Below, piece by piece: positions 1 through 4,704 of a stretch of 8,559 nt of DNA; position 1 is the stretch's first letter, and each line of letters starts with the position of its first letter. The notes under the pieces were generated by a model. That model searched no databases. It saw nothing but the letters and a program-made list of their open reading frames with translations, and was not told where the DNA came from. Both the position numbers and the translations under genes were made by a program. Source of the stretch: Holophagaceae bacterium (GTDB lineage Bacteria > Acidobacteriota > Holophagae > Holophagales > Holophagaceae); assembly GCA_003158505.1 (NCBI GenBank), contig PMJK01000115.1:3043-11601 (forward strand). Reading direction: 5' to 3'.

Positions 1-66
1 ATGTGCTGGAGCAGCCGGCGCGGGACGATGACGATCAAGACCAACGGCGAACCCTCCTTCGATTGA
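1..66 (+). CDS. Class I fumarase/tartrate dehydratase alpha subunit, C-terminal end only (partial)
   Basis: An open frame runs from the window edge to a TGA at 64-66 and gives only the last 21 residues, starting MCWSSRRG and ending EPSFD. The CW-x-x-RR pattern resembles the C-terminal region of the alpha (iron-sulfur, catalytic) subunit of two-subunit class I fumarases and tartrate dehydratases. The ATG at position 1 is probably an internal codon and not a start. The strongest evidence is context: the next gene, 15 bp downstream on the same strand, is a complete beta subunit, and the two are normally adjacent with alpha first. The fragment is too short to identify by sequence alone. Confidence 0.6.
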   Translation: MCWSSRRGTMTIKTNGEPSFD

Positions 67-81
67 TCTGCGAGGCACCCC

Positions 82-660
82 ATGATCCGACTAACCACCC
101 CCATCACCGAAGAACAGGCCCGCCAGCTCAAGGTGGGTGACGAGGTGCTGCTCAATGGCCGCATCGTCCTCAGCCGCGACATCGGCCACAAGTTCATGAA
201 GGAACAGAAGCCCGAGTGGCTGAAGCCCATCCTCGAGAACATGGTCATCTACCACTGCGGCCCCGTGGTCAGGAAGAATGCGGACGGCACCTGGTCATTC
301 GTTGCGGCTGGCCCCACCACGAGCATCCGCGAGGAACCCTACCAGGCCGATGTCATTGAGACCTACAAAGTGCGTGGTGTCATCGGCAAGGGTGGCATGG
401 GCAAGAAGACCAGCGAGGGTCTGCAGAAGACCGGCGCGGTCTATCTCCACGCCACCGGAGGTGCGGGCAGCCTGTTGGCCGAGCGCGTGAAGCGCGTGGT
501 CGACGTGAAGATGCTCGAGGAATTCGGGAGCCCTGAGGCCTTCTGGATCATCGAAGTGGAGGACTTCCCCCTGGTGGTCACCATGGACAGCCACGGTGGA
601 TCGCTCCATGAGATCGTGCTGGCTCACAGCCAGGAACGCGCCAAGGCGCTGATGGGCTGA
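82..660 (+). CDS. Class I fumarate hydratase (or tartrate dehydratase) beta subunit
   Basis: This is the 192-residue beta subunit of a two-subunit class I hydro-lyase, which together with the iron-sulfur alpha subunit interconverts fumarate and malate in the TCA cycle in the cytoplasm. Family features visible are an N-terminal GDEVLLNGRIVLSRDIGHK segment (about residues 19-37), HCGPVV (about 59-64), AAGPTTSIR, the glycine-rich stretch around GKGGMGKKTSEGL, a YLHATGGAGSLLAERVKRV segment, and the C-terminal FPLVVTMDSHGGSLHE. The length is normal for a separate beta subunit. The ATG has a CGAGG ribosome site at 71-75, six bases upstream. Fumarase and L(+)-tartrate dehydratase beta subunits cannot be told apart safely from sequence. 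Fumarase is the more likely housekeeping role, but no other TCA gene is visible nearby. Confidence 0.9.
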   Translation: MIRLTTPITEEQARQLKVGDEVLLNGRIVLSRDIGHKFMKEQKPEWLKPILENMVIYHCGPVVRKNADGTWSFVAAGPTTSIREEPYQADVIETYKVRGVIGKGGMGKKTSEGLQKTGAVYLHATGGAGSLLAERVKRVVDVKMLEEFGSPEAFWIIEVEDFPLVVTMDSHGGSLHEIVLAHSQERAKALMG

Positions 661-697
661 AACGGCCGATTTCGACCTTGCCGCGACAGGTTAGGGG

Positions 698-1528
698 ATG
701 ACCCAGACCTACCACCAACTTCGAGTCGAATTGGCCTCGATTCTGGCTGGGTTCCTTGATCTTGAAGAGGCCAAGGCGGAGTGTGCCCGGTGGTTCGAGG
801 AGGGGCTTGGCCTCGCGCGGAGCTGGATGGCCGCCCATGGAACCGAGGCGGTTCCAGAAGAGGTGTGCCAGAAAATTAGCTCCTGGGTGGATCGCCGGCG
901 GAAGGGGGAACCCTGGGCCTACATCCTGGGCTGGAGTCTCTTCCGTGGTCACCGGTTCGAAGTCACCCCGGACACCCTGATCCCTCGCCCAGAGACCGAA
1001 CTGCTGGTGGAGGCCGCCCTTGAGGTGGGGCAGCGGTTGCAGGTGGACCGATGCGTGGATATCGGAACAGGCAGTGGCATCATCGCAGTGTGTCTGGCCT
1101 TGGAGACTGATTGGAAGCTGGCGGCTTCGGATCTGGGCCCTGGGGCCCTGAAGGTGGCGAAAAAGAATGCGAAGGTTCTGGGGGCGGCCATCCAGTTCCA
1201 TGAGGGGAACCTCCTGGATCCGGTGCCGGATCCCGTGGGCCTGGTGGTGGCGAATCTGCCCTATGTGGATCCGGCCGACCAGCCCAGCCTGCAGCGGGAA
1301 TTGTCCTTCGAACCGCCCTTGGCCCTCTTCGCCCCGGATCGGGGTCTGGCCTTATCCACAGCGCTTCTGGCCCAGGCTCACGGAAGGAGATCGCCCGCCT
1401 GCCTCCTGGAGATCGGGGCTGGCCAGGGGGATGAGTTGTGCCGGAGGGCCATGGGGATCGGTTGGCGCAAAGCCCTGATTCATCAGGATCTTGCCGGGCA
1501 TGACCGCATTCTGGTGGCTCTGGCCTGA
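698..1528 (+). CDS. prmC: Peptide chain release factor N5-glutamine methyltransferase PrmC (HemK)
   Basis: A 276-residue SAM-dependent methyltransferase that methylates the glutamine of the GGQ motif in release factors RF1 and RF2 and so supports translation termination. The N-terminal helical domain leads into the diagnostic linker PWAYILGWSLFRGHRFEV and LIPRPETELLVEAAL (about 72-107). The SAM-binding motif I is VDIGTGSGIIAV (120-131). The substrate-amide motif, usually NPPY, is NLPY at 186-189, followed by the family segment SFEPPLALFAPDRGL (203-217). The start lacks an ideal ribosome site: AGGGG touches the ATG, while CAGG at 687-690 is better spaced. The gene lies 37 bp after the fumarase beta gene. 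It is not beside prfA here, as it is in many genomes. The NLPY variant is the only unusual feature; the rest is typical. Confidence 0.92.
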   Translation: MTQTYHQLRVELASILAGFLDLEEAKAECARWFEEGLGLARSWMAAHGTEAVPEEVCQKISSWVDRRRKGEPWAYILGWSLFRGHRFEVTPDTLIPRPETELLVEAALEVGQRLQVDRCVDIGTGSGIIAVCLALETDWKLAASDLGPGALKVAKKNAKVLGAAIQFHEGNLLDPVPDPVGLVVANLPYVDPADQPSLQRELSFEPPLALFAPDRGLALSTALLAQAHGRRSPACLLEIGAGQGDELCRRAMGIGWRKALIHQDLAGHDRILVALA

Positions 1529-1532
1529 GGGA

Positions 1533-1548
1533 TTGGCACCGTCCTCGC
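1533..1548 (+). promoter_or_regulatory. Putative sigma-54 (-24/-12) promoter for flgH
   Basis: The 45 bp gap between prmC and flgH contains TTGGCACCGTCCTCGC. The invariant GG (1535-1536) and GC (1547-1548) are separated by exactly ten bases, as sigma-54 requires. The -24 half matches TTGGCAC, and the -12 half is TCGC against consensus TTGC. Transcription would start near 1560, leaving a short leader that holds the GGAGGTG ribosome site (1562-1568) and then the flgH ATG (1573). Sigma-54 control of basal-body genes is established in several flagellated Gram-negative bacteria. That it operates here is inferred from sequence and position; I saw no activator-binding site. Confidence 0.65.
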
Positions 1549-1572
1549 CAAGGAAAGGCGTGGAGGTGCGTC

Positions 1573-2223
1573 ATGCGGAAAATGCTGCCTATCATCCTGC
1601 TCTCTGTGGGATTTGGCTGCTCTCTTCCCAAGCGGCACGACGAAAATCTGGTAAGGAAGCCTGCGATTCCGATGGTGGATGAGGCTCCGACCGCACCGCC
1701 CTTGAATGAGGGCAGTCTTTGGCGGGACCATCCCATGATTGCCGACCTGCGGGCCTCCCGTATCAACGATCTGGTAACCCTGAAGATCGTCGAAGCCACC
1801 AGTGCTATCGCCAAGGCCGATGTCACCACCAGCCGGGCGGGGACCAACTCCTTGACCGCCTCGTTCGGGATAGGTGGAGGCAGTTCCCTCAACCCAACGA
1901 CTGGCACGACTCAGAAATACGCGGGCGCTGGGGTCACTGATCGAAGCGCCACGTTCACCACGACCGTGACGGCAAGAGTGGTGAAGGTCGTGGGTAACGG
2001 GAACCTCATCTTCGAGGGCTTCCGGGACGTCCAGTTGAATAACGAGACCCAGCGGCTCTATGTGGCTGGGATGCTGGATCCCCATATGCTGGACGCCACC
2101 AACACCATCTCGTCGGGACAGGTCGCTGAACTCCGCATCGGCTATGGCGGTCAGGGCGTGATCGATGAAACCTTGAAGCCGGGCTACATCAGCAGGTTGC
2201 TCGCCTACATCTGGCCGTTCTAG
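1573..2223 (+). CDS. flgH: Flagellar L-ring protein FlgH (outer-membrane lipoprotein)
   Basis: A 216-residue protein that builds the L-ring, the outer-membrane bushing around the flagellar rod. The N-terminus MRKMLPIILLSVGFGC is a short charged and hydrophobic signal ending at Cys16, the likely lipidated residue. The lipobox is poor, since position -3 is Gly where Leu is usual. Family landmarks are GSLW (47-50), DLRASRINDLVTLKIVEATSA (58-78), a glycine-rich region near 98-120, TVTARVVKVVGNGNLIFEG (131-149), and the conserved tail VAELRIGYGGQGVIDETLKPG with a terminal LLAYIWPF. The length is close to the usual 220-230. The start is fixed by GGAGGTG at 1562-1568. It is first in the flagellar block, nine bases ahead of flgI, and carries its own sigma-54-like promoter. 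Confidence 0.95.
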   Translation: MRKMLPIILLSVGFGCSLPKRHDENLVRKPAIPMVDEAPTAPPLNEGSLWRDHPMIADLRASRINDLVTLKIVEATSAIAKADVTTSRAGTNSLTASFGIGGGSSLNPTTGTTQKYAGAGVTDRSATFTTTVTARVVKVVGNGNLIFEGFRDVQLNNETQRLYVAGMLDPHMLDATNTISSGQVAELRIGYGGQGVIDETLKPGYISRLLAYIWPF

Positions 2224-2232
2224 GAGATTTCC

Positions 2233-3360
2233 ATGCGCATCGCAGTCCTCTTTCTCGCGGCCCTGGCCCTCTGTGGCGCGGAGATCGTCAAGACGGACAA
2301 AAAGATCGAGGCAGACAAGCGGATCGAATGCAAACTTCGAGACGTGGCCCGGTTGCAGGGCGTCCGGGGCAACCAACTCCTCGGCTACGGCATGGTCGTC
2401 GGGCTGAATGGAACCGGCGACAAGCAGCAGACCATGTTCACAGTGCAGTCCCTTACAAACCTTCTTTCCCGCCAAGGGCTGACGGTGAACCCGATCTTGG
2501 TGACGGTCAAGAACGTAGCGGCGGTCATGGTGACGGCCGAATTGCCCCCCTTTGCCCGGGCTGGTTCTCGGCTGGACGTAGTCGTATCTAGCACCGGTGA
2601 TGCGAAATCACTGGCAGGGGGCACCTTGCTGATGACCGCCCTGCAGGGGCCCGATGGACAGACCTATGCGGTGGCCCAGGGACCCCTTCTGGTGGGCGGG
2701 TTCAGTGCCTCCGCAGGTGGCAACTCGGTGACCAAGAACTACCCCAATGTGGGGCGTGTCCCTGATGGAGGCATTATCGAGCGTGAGGTTGGGGGTGACT
2801 TCAATGGACGGAAGACCATTCGGTACAACTTGATGGAAGAGGATTTCACCACGGCCATCAGGGTGGTCCATGCCATCAACGAGGAATTGGGCGAGAAGGT
2901 GGCCCAGCCCATGGATGCCCGGACGGTTGAACTGCAGATCCCCAAGGAATACCAGGGTCGTGCGGTGGAATTGGTCGCCCGGCTGGAGAACCTGAATGTG
3001 CAATTGCAACCCAGGGCGCGGGTGGTCGTAAATGAGCGCACAGGAACTGTGATTCTTGGAGCAGATGTCCGTATCGGTGCCGTGAGCATCGTGCAGGGTG
3101 GCCTCAGCATCATGGTCAGTTCAAAGCCGGTCGTGAGCCAACCAGCACCGTTTAGCCAAGGCAAGACGGTCGTCACCACCAAGAAGGATGTCACGGCGAA
3201 GGAAGACAAGACCAAGACCCTCACTGTGGAGCCAGGGGTCAGCGTAGGAACATTGGCACAAATGCTTAATAATATGGAAGTTAGTGCTAGTGACATCGTG
3301 GCTATCCTCCAGGCCATCAAGGATGCGGGTGCGCTCCAAGCCGAGCTGAGGGTTTTGTGA
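2233..3360 (+). CDS. flgI: Flagellar P-ring protein FlgI
   Basis: A 375-residue periplasmic protein that polymerises around the rod at the peptidoglycan to form the P-ring. A hydrophobic signal peptide covers about residues 1-16 (MRIAVLFLAALALCGA). A lysine-rich stretch (20-34) then precedes the hallmark segment RLQGVRGNQLLGYGMVVGLN (40-59) followed by GTGD. Further landmarks are TVKNVAAVMVTAELPPFARAG, LLMTALQGPDGQTYAVAQGP, IIEREV, RVVVNERTGTVILG, and a C-terminus with LNNMEVSASDIVAILQAI and ending GALQAELRVL. The size is close to the E. coli protein (365). AGGAG at 2222-2226 sets the start. The only cysteine outside the signal is Cys33, so the internal disulfide known in E. coli FlgI cannot form. 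The stop overlaps the GTG start of flgJ. Confidence 0.96.
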   Translation: MRIAVLFLAALALCGAEIVKTDKKIEADKRIECKLRDVARLQGVRGNQLLGYGMVVGLNGTGDKQQTMFTVQSLTNLLSRQGLTVNPILVTVKNVAAVMVTAELPPFARAGSRLDVVVSSTGDAKSLAGGTLLMTALQGPDGQTYAVAQGPLLVGGFSASAGGNSVTKNYPNVGRVPDGGIIEREVGGDFNGRKTIRYNLMEEDFTTAIRVVHAINEELGEKVAQPMDARTVELQIPKEYQGRAVELVARLENLNVQLQPRARVVVNERTGTVILGADVRIGAVSIVQGGLSIMVSSKPVVSQPAPFSQGKTVVTTKKDVTAKEDKTKTLTVEPGVSVGTLAQMLNNMEVSASDIVAILQAIKDAGALQAELRVL

Positions 3361-3692
3361 TCACCGCTGGACTACCCACCGTGGATGCCTTGGTCCAGGC
3401 CCAGGGTGCTCAGGCCGTGCCTGACCAGACAGAAAAGACAGACAAGGCCGCTCGACAGTTTGAAGGTTTGCTGATGAGCATGGTCTTCCAGACCATGCGG
3501 AAGACCGTTCAACCTTCGGGACTGTTTGGAGATTCGGGATCGTCCCGGTCCACCTATGAGTACCTGATGGATCAGGCCGTGGTGGACCGGGCCGCGTCTT
3601 CGGGACATGGCTGGGGCCTGGCGGAACGTTTGAAGGCCAACTGGTCGCGCCTCGGCAAAATCGACTCGAAAAAAGAACTGCCAGCGAGTTGA
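3357..3692 (+). CDS. flgJ: Single-domain FlgJ-type flagellar rod-binding protein
   Basis: A 111-residue protein matching only the N-terminal rod-binding domain of FlgJ, which caps or scaffolds the growing rod in the periplasm. The conserved core spans about residues 31-80: ARQFEGLLMSMVFQTMRKT, then GLFGDSGSSRSTYEYLMDQAVVDRAA. The C-terminal peptidoglycan hydrolase (glucosaminidase) domain of the enteric protein is absent; the gene ends cleanly, so this is the natural short form seen in many non-enteric bacteria. A separate enzyme must open the cell wall. The start is GTG, with GTGA overlapping the flgI stop and GAGGG at 3348-3352, which suggests translational coupling. The end of the gene carries the -35 box of a sigma-28-like promoter serving flgM. 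Confidence 0.9.
   Translation: MITAGLPTVDALVQAQGAQAVPDQTEKTDKAARQFEGLLMSMVFQTMRKTVQPSGLFGDSGSSRSTYEYLMDQAVVDRAASSGHGWGLAERLKANWSRLGKIDSKKELPAS
3478..3498. repeat. Perfect inverted repeat (hairpin) inside flgJ
   Basis: Arms GCATGGTCT (3478-3486) and AGACCATGC (3490-3498) are perfect reverse complements with a three-base TCC loop, so the flgJ mRNA could fold into a nine-pair stem. It falls in codons for SMVFQTMR, a conserved part of the rod-binding domain. No run of T follows, so it is not a classical intrinsic terminator. It may be chance. Confidence 0.6.
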
Positions 3693-3716
3693 AGGTTCTT
3701 GGCAAACTGCCGATAG
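3690..3716 (+). promoter_or_regulatory. Putative sigma-28 (FliA) promoter for flgM
   Basis: The -35 box TGAAGGTT (3690-3697) and -10 box GCCGATAG (3709-3716) are separated by exactly 11 bases. Against the enteric flagellar consensus TAAAGTTT-N11-GCCGATAA they match 6 of 8 and 7 of 8. The -35 box starts at the flgJ stop codon TGA (3690-3692). Transcription would begin near 3722-3724, just ahead of the flgM ribosome site (3726-3729). The position directly before the gene for the sigma-28 antagonist is what the known class III regulation of flgM predicts. No other GCCGAT in the window has a matching -35 box at the right distance. Confidence 0.78.
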
Positions 3717-3734
3717 GGCCTTGTCGAGGTGAAT

Positions 3735-4037
3735 ATGCGCGTCAGTGGCAAACCGGGTGGGGTCGGCAGCACCCAGGGCGTGTCCGGACCGAAGGCGTCC
3801 AGCACCCCTGCGTCGACCTCTGTCGCTCCGGCTACAGCTTCGGATGCCGTCCAGGTCTCCTCTGCGGCGCGGCTTATGGCCGTGGCCCAGGAAGCATTGG
3901 CCGTGGTTCCGGACATTCGGATGGAGAAAGTGGAAGCCATCAAGAACCAACTGGATGCGGACGCATACAACCCCGATGGAGAGGCCGTGGCCGAAGGGCT
4001 CATCAAGGAACATATGGCGAGAGGAAGCCATTCCTAG
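3735..4037 (+). CDS. flgM: Anti-sigma-28 factor FlgM
   Basis: A 100-residue protein that binds sigma-28 (FliA) in the cytoplasm and blocks late flagellar transcription until it is exported through the finished hook-basal body. The N-terminal 35 residues are Gly/Ser/Thr/Ala-rich and probably disordered, as in FlgM generally. The sigma-binding half reads DAVQVSSAARLMAVAQEAL (38-56), VPDIRMEKVEAIKNQLDADAY (58-78) and a last helix AVAEGLIKEHM (84-94), matching the family pattern of a D-x-V-x-x-S start, the P-x-I-R-x-x-K-V core, and a Y-x-x-D-x-x-x-V-A ending. A GTG at 3729 would add two residues; I chose ATG 3735 because GAGG (3726-3729) is then five bases away. The gene sits 42 bp after flgJ, behind a sigma-28-like promoter. 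Confidence 0.9.
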   Translation: MRVSGKPGGVGSTQGVSGPKASSTPASTSVAPATASDAVQVSSAARLMAVAQEALAVVPDIRMEKVEAIKNQLDADAYNPDGEAVAEGLIKEHMARGSHS

Positions 4038-4061
4038 CCCCAAGGCCCTTGTTGTGAGGGC

Positions 4062-4373
4062 ATGATCAGTCCCCTTGGACAGCGCCAGATCCTCCAGTCC
4101 GCCACAGCCGAGACGGTCAGACAGGCCATGGAAGGTGGATTTCTGGTGCAGCGGGAGCAGGCCCGCCGGCAGGCCTTCGATGCCAAGCTGGCGGAAGCCC
4201 AGGCCGATGTGCCCGATATATCTGAATCAGAAAGCCTTAAATTGACCAATCAGGATGCCCACGACCAACCTGGTAGCCAGCACGGCACCGGGTCTTCCGA
4301 GGAACTTCCTCTTGATGAAACCGAAGGGACCCCGGCAGAGGGTGCCCGGCCACACCTGGACCTCCTGGCCTAA
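4062..4373 (+). CDS. Small uncharacterised protein of the flagellar locus (between flgM and the flgN-like gene)
   Basis: I do not recognise this 103-residue protein as a named family. Residues 1-50 are Gln/Ala/Arg-rich and should be helical, possibly a coiled coil (GQRQILQSATAETVRQAM, then LVQREQARRQAFDAKLAEAQ). Residues 51-95 are acidic and low complexity, probably disordered. The chain ends in RPHLDLLA. There is no signal peptide or membrane segment, so it is probably cytoplasmic. It begins 24 bp after flgM, and its stop TAA overlaps an ATG of the next frame (TAATG). It therefore probably belongs to the flgM-flgL transcript. GTGAGGG lies almost against the ATG, so the start is less certain than its neighbours'. 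A helix, then a polar linker, then a short hydrophobic tail suggests an adaptor or chaperone, but that is only inference. Confidence 0.65.
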   Translation: MISPLGQRQILQSATAETVRQAMEGGFLVQREQARRQAFDAKLAEAQADVPDISESESLKLTNQDAHDQPGSQHGTGSSEELPLDETEGTPAEGARPHLDLLA

Positions 4374-4405
4374 TGTTTGCCCGAAGATTCCAGAGGAGGT
4401 CCTCC

Positions 4406-4702
4406 ATGCTGCACGCTGTGCCCGAACTTCTAGACGCCATCGAGGCCAAACTGATCGAGGGAGAAGATCCCTCACCCCTTCTGGCCAATATTCGGTGGTC
4501 GGAGTTGGTATGGTGGCCGGAGGACCTGAAGAGCGCCCGGGTGCTGAAACAGCGCGTAGCCTCCATCCAGACCTTACTCATGGGCCTTCAGTCTCCCCTG
4601 CGTGCGACCCTTGCGAGCCTTTCCGGTTCCCCATCCTATGGTCGCGAAGGCATCCCTATGGATGCTTCAAGGGCTAATTCCCGGTCGTACGGGAAGGTAT
4701 AA
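4406..4702 (+). CDS. Small helical protein in the flgN position (possible FlgN-type chaperone)
   Basis: This 98-residue protein occupies the place where flgN, the export chaperone for FlgK and FlgL, usually sits: after flgM and two bases before flgK. It is mostly helical: MLHAVPELLDAIEAKLIEGE (1-20), a Trp-rich segment WSELVWWPEDL (31-41), then a long helix ARVLKQRVASIQTLLMGLQ (44-62) and PLRATLASL (64-72), followed by GSPSYGREG (74-82). A long helix followed by a Tyr-Gly tail is reminiscent of FlgN, but the protein is shorter than the usual 130-160 residues and sequence support is weak. An ATG at 4373 is also in frame, but AGAGGAGGT at 4392-4400 clearly favours 4406. It could equally be an unrelated lineage-specific flagellar protein. 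Confidence 0.6.
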   Translation: MLHAVPELLDAIEAKLIEGEDPSPLLANIRWSELVWWPEDLKSARVLKQRVASIQTLLMGLQSPLRATLASLSGSPSYGREGIPMDASRANSRSYGKV

Positions 4703-4704
4703 CC

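Noticed and set aside
665..672. GCCGATTT between the fumarase beta gene and prmC as a sigma-28 -10 box
   Set aside because: No TAAA-like -35 box lies at the required distance, and prmC is not a flagellar gene.
1216..1233. Inverted repeat GGATCCGG / CCGGATCC in prmC
   Set aside because: The arms are perfect with a two-base loop, but they arise from repeated Asp-Pro codons in DPVPDP; no downstream T-run or other sign of function.
1910..1928. TGGCACG in flgH resembling a sigma-54 -24 box
   Set aside because: No GC at the required distance; the sequence is coding and no gene starts just downstream.
1483..2475. Long - strand open frame across the prmC-flgH-flgI junctions
   Set aside because: It runs antisense to three well-supported genes and shows no protein family features.
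3254..3270. TTGGCAC in flgI resembling a sigma-54 -24 box
   Set aside because: Ten bases after the GG there is TA, not GC; the nearest GC is at the wrong spacing and the site is inside a coding region.
4193..4219. CCCGATAT as a sigma-28 -10 box upstream of the flgN-like gene
   Set aside because: The -10 match is only 6 of 8 and the sequence at the -35 position matches poorly.
4373..4405. Upstream in-frame ATG for the flgN-like gene (TAATG overlap)
   Set aside because: No ribosome site precedes it, while a near-perfect one precedes the ATG at 4406. Translational restart at 4373 cannot be fully excluded.
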